52,077 nt of DNA from Paraphysomonas bandaiensis. Its lineage: Eukaryota; Chrysophyceae. Positions 1-12,807 of this stretch are shown here, in pieces; the first letter of the stretch is position 1; each line of letters begins with the position of its first letter. A model generated the notes under the pieces. It was given only the letters and a program-made list of their open reading frames with translations. It was not told the origin of the DNA and ran no database searches. The position numbers were made by a program, and so were the translations under genes. The DNA is taken from contig CBFFRP010000257.1 of NCBI GenBank assembly GCA_965644295.1, forward strand, positions 1 to 52,077. Reading direction: 5' to 3'.

Positions 1-19
1 TGTATACACATGTATCATA

Positions 20-2644
20 CATACATACATACATACATACATACATACATACATACATACATACATACATACATACATACATACATACATACATACATAC
101 ATACATACATACATACATACATACATACATACATACATACATACATACATACATACATACATACATACATACATACATACATACATACATACATACATAC
201 ATACATACATACATACATACATACATACATACATACATACATACATACATACATACATACATACATACATACATACATACATACATACATACATACATAC
301 ATACATACATACATACATACATACATACATACATACATACATACATACATACATACATACATACATACATACATACATACATACATACATACATACATAC
401 ATACATACATACATACATACATACATACATACATACATACATACATACATACATACATACATACATACATACATACATACATACATACATACATACATAC
501 ATACATACATACATACATACATACATACATACATACATACATACATACATACATACATACATACATACATACATACATACATACATACATACATACATAC
601 ATACATACATACATACATACATACATACATACATACATACATACATACATACATACATACATACATACATACATACATACATACATACATACATACATAC
701 ATACATACATACATACATACATACATACATACATACATACATACATACATACATACATACATACATACATACATACATACATACATACATACATACATAC
801 ATACATACATACATACATACATACATACATACATACATACATACATACATACATACATACATACATACATACATACATACATACATACATACATACATAC
901 ATACATACATACATACATACATACATACATACATACATACATACATACATACATACATACATACATACATACATACATACATACATACATACATACATAC
1001 ATACATACATACATACATACATACATACATACATACATACATACATACATACATACATACATACATACATACATACATACATACATACATACATACATAC
1101 ATACATACATACATACATACATACATACATACATACATACATACATACATACATACATACATACATACATACATACATACATACATACATACATACATAC
1201 ATACATACATACATACATACATACATACATACATACATACATACATACATACATACATACATACATACATACATACATACATACATACATACATACATAC
1301 ATACATACATACATACATACATACATACATACATACATACATACATACATACATACATACATACATACATACATACATACATACATACATACATACATAC
1401 ATACATACATACATACATACATACATACATACATACATACATACATACATACATACATACATACATACATACATACATACATACATACATACATACATAC
1501 ATACATACATACATACATACATACATACATACATACATACATACATACATACATACATACATACATACATACATACATACATACATACATACATACATAC
1601 ATACATACATACATACATACATACATACATACATACATACATACATACATACATACATACATACATACATACATACATACATACATACATACATACATAC
1701 ATACATACATACATACATACATACATACATACATACATACATACATACATACATACATACATACATACATACATACATACATACATACATACATACATAC
1801 ATACATACATACATACATACATACATACATACATACATACATACATACATACATACATACATACATACATACATACATACATACATACATACATACATAC
1901 ATACATACAAACATACATACGTATATACATACATACATACATACATACATACATACATACATACATACATACATACATACATACATACATACATACATAC
2001 ATACATACATACATACATACATACATACATACATACACATACATACATACATACATACATACATACATACATACATACATACTATACGTACGTACATACA
2101 TACATACATACATACATACATACATACATACATACATACATACATACATACATACATACATACATACATACATACATACATACATACATACATACATACA
2201 TACATACATACATACATACATACATACATACATACATACATACATACATACATACATACATACATACATACATACATACATACATACATACATACATACA
2301 TACATACATACATACATACATACATACATACATACATACATACATACATACATACATACATACATACATACATACATACATACATACATACATACATACA
2401 TACATACATACATACATACATACATACATACATACATACATACATACATACATACATACATACATACATACATACATACATACATACATACATACATACA
2501 TACATACATACATACATACATACATACATACATACATACATACATACATACATACATACATACATACATACATACATACATACATACATACATACATACA
2601 TACATACATACATACATACATACATACATACATACATACATACA
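20..2644. repeat. (TACA)n tetranucleotide microsatellite, about 2.6 kb
   Basis: The stretch is almost pure ATAC/TACA repeat. It is uninterrupted from about 20 to 1907. A few interruptions follow near 1908-1925, 2035 and 2083-2094, and the repeat then runs perfectly to about 2644. Because the unit is 4 bp, every third repeat restores the frame, so both strands show long open frames (HTYI or MYVC repeats). I do not regard these as genes. The repeat stops about 85 bp before the first ATG of the methyltransferase gene and would lie in its promoter. It may be longer than shown because the window begins inside it. Confidence 0.97.
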
Positions 2645-2727
2645 GGGAGGTGTGTGGTATGTGGTAGGTGGAACTTTGCATAGTTTTAGAACAGAGCGGG
2701 TGTCAGTCACTCTGGATTATTTGGAGA

Positions 2728-4154
2728 ATGGAAGAGAGTGTTGAGAGGAGCGGAGATGATGTCAATTTATGTTTCAGTTGTAAGGGTAATAAAGTTAAGA
2801 TCAAAAGAGAGAAATATGAGAAGAAGTGGAAGAAAGTGGAGCGGCCGTGTAGGACCTGTAGCGGCACTGGTGTCATTCATCGTAAGCTTACTAAGAAACG
2901 AAAGAAAGTCGTGAAGTCTTATCCCTCATTCGTTGCTCCTGGACCATATCCTGTGGGCGATGAGAGCTCTCCTCTCTATGCACTGAGAGAGGACGAAGAG
3001 CTCTCTTATCTAATCGGAAACTGGAAAATATTTCAGAAATTAGGACGACATCGATACAGCACCGACGATCTAGTAACGAGCTACTTTGCTATGCAAGAGG
3101 CCCGAGCTCTTGGTTACGAATCTCCTACTATGTTAGATATGGGATGTGGATTAGGCTCGGTGCTGCTTTGTAACGCATGGTTCTTCCCTGAATCACTGTG
3201 TGTGGGAATTGAAGCACAATATGACCGCTATGAACAAGCTAATAGATCGATTTCTTTCAATGTTGGGGAGTTTCCTGTTCATCAGACTCGTGTACGGGTA
3301 AGTGAGTCTTGCATTGCATCACTTGAATGTGTTTCGTATTGGTAGTTTGTGATATATGGTGTTGTGTTAATTGTCTATTTGTGAAGGTTCTACTAGGTGA
3401 CTTGCGTGTGAATGACCTCCTAGAACTCCAACCCACAGGATTTGATGTAGTCACTGGCACTCCCCCCTATTTCAACCCAAATCTTTTAGGACAACCAGGA
3501 TGTAAGGAAACGGCAGCATGTCTCTTTGAAGTACGGGGAGGAGTCGAGGAATATTGTGCGGCCGCGGCTAGGCATCTCCGACGTCCTCCCACTAGTTCGA
3601 ATGATATGAAAGTCTTGCCGGCAGCTAGCATTCCAGGTGAAGACACACCCCACGCAGGAAAATTCTTACCGAGCATGTTCTTCATGGTCAACACCGCACT
3701 TGCATCCAGTAGAGTGTATCAAGGGTGTGCTGCTGCGGAGCTGTCTGTAGTAAAGCGTCTGGATGTAATCCCCCGGGCAGGGAAGCCCCCCCTTTTCTGT
3801 GTGTTTGCGATAGTCTCTAACGATTGGTTGGAGTACTCCGCAGAGTGTTTCCCAGCGCTCTCACCGTATCGTCCGGAAGATTTGCCAAATTATGCTGCAG
3901 GAAAACCTCCTTCACGTGTGTCCGGCAGTTTTCGTGGAGAAGCCGTTGAAACTTTAGTTGTACGACAGGAAGATTCCAACCATACACAAGAATATATAGA
4001 GGTACTTCGTGCGTTGGGAAAACCCTCAACTGCGGATAGAGAAAAGTACGACGTGACAACTGTTGAGAATGCTTCCAGTATACAGCAGTCACGTCATAAT
4101 TTGGAACCAGATGATAGTAGCCATAAAATAGTCCAGTCATCTTCCACGTGCTAA
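2728..4154 (+). CDS. TrmN6-like N6-adenine methyltransferase with N-terminal DnaJ-type CxxCxG motifs
   Basis: Two exons, 2728-3297 and 3387-4154, joined in phase 0 across an 89-nt GT-AG intron, give 445 aa. The start is the first ATG of the frame; an ATG-less open frame runs in from the microsatellite. Residues 15-18 (CFSC, then KG) and 41-48 (CRTCSGTG) resemble the paired CxxCxGxG zinc motifs of DnaJ. A class I Rossmann methyltransferase domain follows, with SAM motif I at residues 136-146 (LDMGCGLGSVL). The motif IV position reads TGTPPYF (213-219), where the (N/D)PP(Y/F) motif of N6-adenine methyltransferases is expected. The layout resembles bacterial TrmN6/YfiC (tRNA1-Val A37 N6-methylase), so an RNA substrate is likely, but that is inference. 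The first motif IV residue is Thr rather than Asn/Asp, which could affect activity. The Ser-rich C-terminal 70 residues have no counterpart I recognise. Confidence 0.8.
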
Positions 4155-5401
4155 GAATTGAAGGACGTTTGCATAGTGATGCCTTGTAGATAGTTCATTA
4201 ATGTACATACTTACATCATTACCTTGCTTCCATTAGGAATACGATGTTACAATGAATTTTTTCTCCACGTTAATATACATATGTAATGTATAGAAAAGAT
4301 TCATTACATCAGAATTAGTTGATTCGCGCTTAATGAGACAGTACTACCTTATCAAGTTCATTGCATACGCTGAGTTGAGATGTCTTATAGCTAATATCTG
4401 ATTGGTGATTGTAGTAGATTGTGATCATCGGTTGGCCTCAGGATAAGCACCTAACGTTGCGCTGTGTTGTCATTCTGAAACAGACTTTCACTGTCATCAT
4501 GTCACCATCTTCTTTACCCTCATTGAGCAAAAATATATGTATTTGATCCTTTTCCGTACGGGCATGTGAGATTGTTATTGCCTCAGCAGGTTATATTATG
4601 TTTAATACTATCAATTTTAGATTAACAGGTGATACATGGAGTTTAGAATATATCAGAATAATTCAGATATATTTAGTAATTCTTTTTTAGAAAATTTCTT
4701 CAATTCAAAATTACAACACGTAATAGTATATAATATACTATAATATATTTATTATATATATAATATTTCTTTAAACCACTTTATTTATTATTTTATGTAT
4801 TCTATATTTTTTTTAATTTATGTATTTTCTCAACGACTTCGAACTAACAAATCCAATACTGCGACAAAAATATTGCAATATCACTTTTCTTTAGTTATAT
4901 CTCGCATCTTGTATACTTCTAAATTTCTACTACTTTCAATATTGCTACTATTTTTTTTCTTCTTTCATAACCTAATAAGGAGTACACCAAATATATATAA
5001 AGCGAAAGCGAAATGCTAGATGAAAAGAAAGGAAATATAAAAGCAAAATGCTTTCGTCGTCGTTGTGTGTGTGTCTTCGTCGCCTCCTAGAAAGCAGCGT
5101 TATGAATAATTGCAGAATTGTCGGATATTTTTTGATCAATTAATTACAGTTAGCTGGAGTCAATTATTCTTATTATTATGATTTGCTGACCCAAATTCTA
5201 TTTTTTCTATTTCAGTCATTGACGATTAATTGATACTCATCCTAGTATGGCCCATCGATGATATCCGTGAACTCAACTCTAGCATACTACATTTGGGACC
5301 ATCATTACTTCTTGTCTCGTACTACTTACACTTATGTACCGCCGTCTTTTCAAACAATACATATTTTTGTTATAGTTGGACGTTAGCAAACCACAGTAGT
5401 T
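4155..5401. other. AT-rich intergenic region
   Basis: I see no gene here. 4590-5030 is very AT-rich, with (TA)n-like stretches near 4730-4770. A short GAAAGC/GCTTTC-rich patch lies at 4999-5060. The only open frame (74 codons near 4795) is a by-product of low-complexity T-rich sequence. Confidence 0.6.
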
Positions 5402-6567
5402 AATGTCTGATTATTTGCAATAGGCGTGTAAGAGTCAGAACCAATGTACCAAAACAATTTAACTCACTAGTGCTTAACTTTGATATATATCCTACTATTT
5501 GGCGCTACGAAAGCTGCTTGTGCGTCACCGCAAGTACCAAGGCGCAACCACTTTCGCTCTCTGTCCTTAAGGTGAACTAGCCCGGATACTTGACTTCAGC
5601 AGCAGATAGCCCGATACCCCGGATGCCCTTGAGGTGGGCCTATTCCCGGATGTCTATGCCCCATTCCGAGGGCGTGGCCATAGTGTAGGCTGGCTGGTGC
5701 ACCACCTCTAACACCGAGATATAGCACTGATTCTACTACCCACCCACCCGTGTACCAACGTAGCTGACCACATATATGAATGTCTGATTATTACATGAGA
5801 ACGGTTGTGTACAGAAACTAGTTTTACATCTTAGCTGACCACATAGATCACGCGCAGATTCTGTTGCCCCACCCACCTGTGTTAACCTTTGCTGAGATTA
5901 CGCGGGATTTCTCATAACTATGCATGACTTATATATATATGTAATTCGCGCAGTTTCCAGTAGGATCATGTGTACCTTCCCATTATTATCTAACAAAGAT
6001 TACGCGGGACTTCTCGTGACTATGCATGACTCATATAGGTCTAGTGTGACATTGGCCACCCCCCCTCCCTCCCCTAGAATGCGTGGGGTTTCTCGTAATC
6101 TCATATAGGCTATGCAAGTATAGTGTAGATCTAGCTAGAGTTTTCTTGGTGCCGACACACGAAGAATACGCTGAAATTTTTATTTACAATTTATACTTAC
6201 TTAGCTTATAGTCAACAATAGCACTTCACTAGGGTACGCTCTCGGAATGGGGCAGTCTGTTTATTCGTCAAGGCCCAAAGACGTCTACACAAGTGACACT
6301 TATTATTAGTGTCCCTTGTACCACGCAAGCATTCGGCTATGAGTGGGCAGAACAATACCTGCTGACTATACAATATGCGGCTAACGTAAGTTTCCGGGAG
6401 AAATATCCGCGGTATTTATCCCCAGAACAACACCACGAAAAGGTGCTAGTCCGACTTTGTTGAGGAGCTTTAGTAACATTAAGTAGTAGGATATCAGAGT
6501 GAAGCACTAGTTAGTTATATTATTTGTTACATTCGTTCTGGTTCTTACTTTTACACGCCTATTAAGC
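5402..6567 (+). repeat. Foldback repeat (family FB), copy A, interrupted by a nested element
   Basis: This is the only copy in which both arms are visible. The left arm starts near 5402 (TGATTATTTGCAATAGGCGTG) and reads inward through TACTATTTGGCGCTACGAAAGC. The right arm after 6467 repeats the left arm in reverse complement (AGTAGGATATCAGAG, then TTACACGCCTATTAAGC), so the element has long terminal inverted repeats. The core carries the family landmarks AAAGACGTCTACACAAGTGAC and TCCGACTTTGTTGAGG. The core is split at 5655/6255 by a separate element. No open frame suggests a transposase. It is best called a non-autonomous foldback or MITE-like element. Confidence 0.75.
5656..6254. mobile_element. 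Nested non-autonomous element with about 20-bp TIRs inside FB copy A
   Basis: 5657-5670 reads TGCCCCATTCCGAG and 6241-6254 is its exact reverse complement. The match continues inward with about two mismatches for roughly 20 bp. Immediately outside both ends is GTCT (5652-5655 and 6255-6258), a possible 4-bp target duplication within FB sequence that is continuous in other copies (GGATGCCTGTTTATT). The interior has two diverged internal repeats: TAGCTGACCACATA near 5761 and 5833, and GATTACGCGGGA near 5895 and 5999. There is no transposase frame, so it is probably a MITE. The superfamily is not assigned. Confidence 0.75.
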
Positions 6568-7373
6568 AATTTGCTACTTATAAAAGTAGCATAGGTTGTA
6601 CCTTACAAAGGTAATCAACGATGAAATGAAATCATAAAAGATAACATTTCTTGTGGTGTTTTTTCATCTAGGACCAAGCTAGTGTGATAGAAAATAACAT
6701 AAACTGAACAATAATTTCACTCTATGCTGATTAGATCACAAAAAGTTAGAAACATAATATAGTAACATACAAAAGCTTATAATCAAAATCACTTGTCATT
6801 CACTGTCAATCGCCAAGTTCATGTTGTCTCAACTACCAACCATTTCCATGCAACCTTATACGGTTAATCTATTTCAGTTTCACTATCATGACATTAGTTC
6901 TCATAATATAGTTCTGTACAAGACATATTAATATATATCGCATATAAAATTTTTATACATGGTAATGTAAAACAAATATATTTTTCCAACAAAGGTATTA
7001 TATACCAAATGGAGATATATCCCATTTGGTAAGAGAATATGCATTCATGTGGTGGCACCTAACACCTAACTGGTAAAAACAGCGGTGTACTTGACTCTCG
7101 TCAGAGAAATCTACCTAATAAACTGGTTCCCTCTACATGAATAAAATATACTTAATGCAATCTACAATGCAATGGCAGACAAAATAGTTTCAGACTGTGA
7201 TAGACACAGGTATCCAATATGCACATTTTTTACGTTCATGAGGAAAAGTGATACTAATATCTTCCGCTTTGGTATTAATGAATCGTTTTCTCAATTTCTC
7301 AGTCAGCCATTTCTCTGCCGACAAGGACAGGAACACCAAAGGACTCAAGTGTTTAGCAATCACCACCTTTTCG
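6568..7373. other. Gene-poor spacer
   Basis: No gene is supported. A short inverted pair (ATACCAAATGGAGATATATCCCATTTGGTA, about 7002-7031) could form a hairpin with AT-rich flanks. The short frames near 7172-7440 are shadows of, or run into, the decayed gene to the right. Confidence 0.5.
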
Positions 7374-9687
7374 TTAATACCTTTTAGTTTTTTTAGTCCT
7401 CCGATGCAAATATAGTCCAGTACCTCTTTTTGTTTTCGCATCAAGCCTTTGCAAGATTTGTTCTCCGGAAACGAAGAGATGAATCTCTGGAGGTATCCTA
7501 CGGGACACCAACGACACTCGAATCCACTTATTTCCTACTGATGAATCATATGTGGAACAAAACTGCTTCCACTCATCCCACTGGCGGAAGCCTGGTCCAC
7601 ATGTTCTTCGAACAGGGGTTTTCTTTTTCGGAAACTTGGCAGTGATGATGCCAGGACTCAAACTCATCAACACCTCCTTGACAGTAATGCCTTTGTCATT
7701 TTTTGACTGTATGGCAACAGGTTTGTGATGGTTGTCGTGTTGATTCTTCACAACAAATACGATATCCACACCACTAAACTGATCGATTCCGAAAAATACA
7801 GTCTCAGTATTCATACTCTCGATGGAAGATCATCCTTATTAATAAACGCCAGGGAAGGAATAAATTTTCCATTTTCAAGATTTACTACTTTGGTTGCATC
7901 GCATATATACTCGTTGAGAAGAGTGTATGGGAATTGTGTCTGGTCCATACCGTCATAGAGCGGACGTAAAAAATCCCCCAACAGAACACCTTCCATTGTA
8001 CCTATGCCCTTCCTGATATGGAAAAAAGTTGTCAATGCAACCCAATAGGAAAACATTTCTTCAGCAATCGCACCGCTCTCATTACTAGTCTGATAGAGGA
8101 CGATGTTAATTATTTGGTCAATAGGTCTACTAGAAATATAGCTTAACAAGCCGTCGTAAACTAAGGGCTCAGTGCCTTTTATGTTTTTAACCGTGCCCGC
8201 GCACTCATCCGCTGATGCCACAATAACGCCATCCACAATAGCCTGTGATAAGTCCGTGTCACCTCGAAGCAAGAGTGTCCCATTACCACAAATCGTAGTT
8301 TTGATTAGTGATGGTATGAGCAAAGTGACTGCTTGGTCCCCGGCATCTGGAATGGCTTTGTTCTTTGAGAACATCTCATCAATTCGACGCTGAATATTAT
8401 TTCTGACCAAGCTCAAACACCGATCACATAATTCGATCAGTCTATCTGGTGTCGTGAACGCATTGCTACATGTTTCTACAACGACACTTCGGAACACAAA
8501 CTCGACGAAGAAGTAAGGGCGACCACGGAACTTGTCAAGTGCCTTCATCACTGGCTGGGCGAAAATCTTTTCTGACATATCCCAATAGTACTGCAACAAC
8601 TCTTTCATTCAACCACAGGTCGTTAAAGAAGATTTTATTGGAACCTCTTTGATTCTATGTCTTAGTAGAGATGACAACACCCCGTTCTCCGATTTCACTT
8701 TCGAGATGGATAGATGCGTTCCGGTCATCAACATGGACCACTTGCTACAATGGCGAGTGAAGCTTCCCATTGCACAAGTGACCCCATAAAATAAATCCCG
8801 TAACATAATGTTGTCAACAGCCTCCGCACTGCCAAACTTACTATTTCGAATGAACAATCCAGGGCATCGGTCCAGCAATTCTTTAATTTCATCAAAGCAA
8901 AGCAATAGCCCCTCATCATTAGTTCTGTGCAACACTTCCGTGCTAGTTGTTTCTTGAGAGTTGTTGAAAACTACCTCATATCTCCGATATACATCTTCGC
9001 GATACTAACGAAGTTTTATTTTTGTTTCATCCAAATCTGTTCTGTTCTTTTAAATATATCTTTACATTTCGAGCAAAAAAATGACTTGAGATGTTCACAG
9101 GTGCCGTTCCGATTAAATCTCAATGCCAATTCTCTGAGCCGAGGTGTGTCCAGATCGTACCTTTTCTTGCCGATTTCAAGAGCGGAAACGGTCGCATCCG
9201 TGTAACAACATATCAAGAGCTTTATATATAGAAGGGCCTCAGCTGAAATATCTTCGTCACCACTGCCCTTATCTTGACTTCTTTTCAACGGAATTAGTTG
9301 GAGAGCAAATCAGACCAAGGGGCTGTCAAAGGACTTACCCCATCTGGCTTATTAGCCACCCTTATTAATACAACGGTCATAAATTATCCAGTTGCATACG
9401 CCAAACGAGTTTTACCAATACCAGAAGTAGCGGCACAACAAAATATGGACCTGTCCTGTTCCACAGCACTTCGTGACTGCCTGATATCATGAAAAAACGA
9501 TTCGACATCAGTTCCAGCAAGGTACAACTCTTGTGTGATTAATTTAATATCATCAGTGGAATCTAACGGCAGAGGCTGGATGGTTAAGATAACTGAAATC
9601 ACACATTTTTCTGTGATTGGCAAGACGATCTTCAAGTGGCGCAAGGTCACGAACTATTCTCTCAACAAAACTTTCAATGCTGTTCAT
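7374..9687 (-). pseudogene. Decayed P-loop NTPase with C-terminal REase-like domain (Crinkler/RHS-type)
   Basis: Read on the minus strand, five open segments follow in protein order. (1) 9687-9384 has a Walker A motif, ATSGIGKTR, near 9400-9430. (2) 9288-9016 is Lys/Cys-rich with CSKC. (3) 8935-8609 has a Walker B-like LLLCFDEI. (4) 8608-7811 is an alpha-helical ATPase remainder. (5) 7814-7374 has GVDIVF followed by PVAIQSKN, resembling the D...QxK core of REase-superfamily nucleases. NTPase plus REase is the arrangement known for Crinkler effectors and trypanosome RHS proteins. The segments are separated by frameshifts (about 9540-9650 and 7811) and stops (9290-9400, about 9016, and an in-frame TGA at 8609), so I call a pseudogene. 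Some breaks could be missed introns, but no clean splice pairs explain all of them. Such families are often mobile-element-derived, consistent with the repeat-rich setting. Confidence 0.62.
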
Positions 9688-9861
9688 TGTTTATGTAAAG
9701 GCAGTTATTTAATGGCCCCGTAAACATGACCCTTGCGTCTGGGTACGCAGCGTGTGACTATCATTGTAACTATAACTCCTTCTTCAAATAATATTTACAG
9801 GATCGCTTTTAGTGGTGGAAGATCAAGAAGCTATTCTCGCAGCTTAATAAATGAGAGCTGC

Positions 9862-10434
9862 ATTATTACGCTGCTCTCATTGCGCTGCTCTCATTGCGCT
9901 GCTCTCATTGCACTGCTCTCATTACGCTGCTCTCATTACGCTGCTCTCATTGCACTGCTCTCATTGCGCTGCTCTCATTACGCTGCTCTCATTACGCTGC
10001 TCTCATTGCGCTGCTCTCATTACGCTGCTCTCATTACGCTGCTCTCATTACGCTGCTCTCATTGCACTGCTCTCATTGCACTGCTCTCATTACGCTGCTC
10101 TCATTACGCTGCTCTCATTGCGCTGCTCTCATTACGCTGCTCTCATTACGCTGCTCTCATTGCACTGCTCTCATTGCACTGCTCTCATTACGCTGCTCTC
10201 ATTACGCTGCTCTCATTGCACTGCTCTCATTGCACTGCTCTCATTGCGCTGCTCTCATTACGCTGCTCTCATTGAGCTGCTCTCATTGCGCTGCTCTCAT
10301 TACGCTGCTCTCATTGCACTGCTCTCATTACGCTGCTCTCATTACGCTGCTCTCATTGCGCTGCTCTCATTGCACTGCTCTCATTGCGCTGCTCTCATTA
10401 CGCTGCTCTCATTGAGCTGCTCTCATTGCGCTGG
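9862..10434. repeat. 14-bp minisatellite, about 41 units
   Basis: The unit is GCTGCTCTCATTGC with single-base variation that makes four recurrent types: ATTGCG, ATTACG, ATTGCA and the rare ATTGAG. There are about 41 units head to tail. Since 14 is not a multiple of 3 and no unit variant contains a stop, all three forward frames are open (ALITLLSLRCSH-like text). This is a property of the repeat, not evidence for a protein. ATTGAG appears twice, near 10273 and 10413, each time in the order GCG-ACG-GAG-GCG, which suggests a multi-unit duplication. Confidence 0.95.
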
Positions 10435-10803
10435 GTCTAACGAGGTAGTCTGTCGACTCTTTCTCTGTGAGGGGTCTGTAGGTCAGTCAACTGTGACAAT
10501 AATTTTGAAAAAAAAATAAGAAAAAGCCGCCAAATATGCTCAAAGCAAATGTTGCTTCTGCTTTCGTAAGCACTTCGGCTTTCGAAAGCCAAAGGGCTCT
10601 GGCTTTCAACTACAAGATTTCAGTAGTTTTACGGAATGAAAGCAAAAAATGTAACAAAAACGTGGTTTTGGTTGTATCGCAAACACTCTAATATCCTGGA
10701 TATCGAATCCAAAACCGCACAGGATGGAATGAATAGAAATACTCTTCAGCTATGCCATATACGTACAGAGTACATAGTGGCAGTTGAAAAAAAAACTTCG
10801 AAA
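10435..10803. other. Spacer between minisatellite and tRNA-Asp
   Basis: No gene is seen. It contains the perfect 14-bp palindrome GGCTTTCGAAAGCC near 10579 within a run of GGCTTTC words. A run of nine A on the plus strand at about 10788-10796 acts as the T-run terminator of the neighbouring tRNA gene. Confidence 0.5.
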
Positions 10804-10897
10804 TTCCTTGTCGGGGAATCGAACCCCGGTCTCCCGCGATCTGAGAGATCACAGGACGCTTGACAGGCGGGTATACTGACCACTATACTAACAAGGA
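10804..10897 (-). tRNA. tRNA-Asp(GUC) with 22-nt intron, copy 1
   Basis: The minus strand folds as a cloverleaf. The acceptor stem is TCCTTGT/ACAAGGA. The T arm is CCGGGGTTCGATTCCCCG, containing a canonical B box. The anticodon stem is CCCGC/GCGGG with loop CTGTCA-C, anticodon GTC. The mature body matches eukaryotic tRNA-Asp closely. A 22-nt intron is inserted after position 37, the universal nuclear tRNA intron site. The discriminator base is A. A T9 run about 14 nt downstream is a good Pol III terminator. It is identical in body and intron to the copy at 12808-12901. Confidence 0.93.
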
Positions 10898-12807
10898 TTT
10901 GCTGATGTCACACCTACTTTTTACAAAATATAAAATATTCATTTTAGTTTTTCAACTCAACAAAAAAGAATGCGAAGGATTTACAAAGTGACACAATATC
11001 ATAGAGAGGACATGATAGGAAGGGAAGCACTTACTCCCAAGCCTAACATCACAGCGTTAATTTGTCTTAGAAGTAGAAGGTAGGGGATACTGCATGCTGA
11101 TATTCAGACCTCATAGAGAGCAGTGACGCAGTGCGAGTGGGCATGAAAACAACTAAGAACCAAGTTGCAAGCACTTTATACGAATGAATATGCAGCTTAA
11201 CTGAAGCTCAACCTGAGATATGTTTTAGTTTTTCCCGCTGTGTTTGTTACATTACACTATTACAGGTACATCTAATGGTGATACATCTTTAAGGAAGTGC
11301 TTCACGAATTTTAACTCTACAATTGTGTGGATTAAATGCGACAGTAGAAACTTGGGCTATGCTGAAGCGCATGTGCCTCTAGTATGATATACTCACTCTA
11401 TGTCGTATGAGGACTACTTTGCTATTTTGATGGTCAATGTGCTGAACCCTGAATATAAAAGTATCTAGTTGAAGCTAGTAATATAATCAAAATTTGTGAC
11501 ACAATCAAACGGTTTCTCAATATCTGCTTCATGCAGTTGTCTAGACTGTATCTCCTAGAATACAGTAAAGTTTATGATTATAACTTGCATACAGAGAATA
11601 ACCCAGTTGCCATGCAGTACTCCTAATATTCAAAAAGGAGAATATTTGCTTCACTAAGCCACATGAATATCCAAATATATCATTATTATCAACGTCAATT
11701 AAGTTAGTACTTTATAAGTCAAATATTGTTACGGTAGTAGGCTGCTGGAAGTAAATACATTTCTCAACTTTCGTTTATATGGGGGTTATGTACTCAGATC
11801 GGGTCAGGATTAATAGCTCTAGTACTTACTATGGTACTTAAATGCAGGCTGCGCAGTCCCAGTTAATTTAATCCATTCAACTGTTGATCTCACATAATCT
11901 AATGTTTCGTTTTAATATCCATTCAGTGGTTACACTTGCCCCAATACCTATGCTCCAACAACCACTCTTCACTTTAAAATTATAGGGTCAGCGGTGGAAT
12001 GAAAAAGCAGGTTAGCTCTCCTTATAAATGAAATGTATAAATGAAATGTATACGTAAGGAAATAGGCATATTGCATGAGTGTGATATCTAGGCTCGCGTA
12101 ACAATTTATTGGTTAACCCATATCTACCGATCCACATCAACGAAAAATAACATAGAATCGGTTACTAACCTTAAGTTCCTCACTAACTACAATGTTAATA
12201 CAGATTTTGAAAAGGAGTTTTAGATATTTGTCTCGACTGGACGGAAGAAAGCACAGAACTCTCAAAGTATATGACGGGATCCTTAATGTCATCTATGCAA
12301 TTTGCATGAGTCATCACCTTCTAATCCTCAAACTCTTTAAAGTTTGCTATACCTGCAAAGATTCTGGAAGAAATAACCGTAAAATGATAAGATGAGATGG
12401 AGTTCTTCTTGATATGTCAAATGATAACAAGATACTCCGAATCTCTGTTGGGACATTAGTCAAAGGAAGGCCCCAGCAACTAGTAGCGGCTCCTCTTTAC
12501 CCTAGTGCTGACTGATTCTACGTATCTCCAAGTGGAATTCAATCACAGGTATAGTGGTTTCTGTGAAGCTGATGCTAGCCATTGGGATAAGATTCAACCC
12601 CAACAAAATATATGATTTCTAGATTTATGTCTGTATGAGTTCCACATCCACAGCTGTGGACAGAGTAGGGGTTTTAATAGAAAGTCGCTATAGATACGAA
12701 GCAGTATGTAGTATGTATGACTTTGAGTAGTCGGTTTTTAGGAATGCCAGCTTGGAAACCCCGAGTTTTCTATATACTGCAAGAGCATAATAAAAAAATG
12801 TTTGAAA
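10898..12807. other. Gene-poor interval between the two tRNA-Asp genes
   Basis: About 1.9 kb without a supportable gene. Open frames are short and lack splice-consistent partners (the longest, 67 codons near 12192, has no recognisable features). No copies of the FB repeat are seen. It may contain regulatory or untranslated sequence that I cannot identify. Confidence 0.5.

Noticed and set aside
10-2681. Open frames of 885, 685 and 199 codons (HTYI and MYVC repeats)
   Set aside because: They arise from a stop-free tetranucleotide repeat on both strands. There is no non-repeat coding sequence of any length attached.
7811-7816. Programmed frameshift at the ATGA overlap in the NTPase/REase gene
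   Set aside because: Other stops and frame changes upstream show general decay, and no slippery heptamer is evident.
9733-10519. Three overlapping forward open frames of 173-222 codons
   Set aside because: All are produced by the 14-bp minisatellite, which has no stop in any phase.
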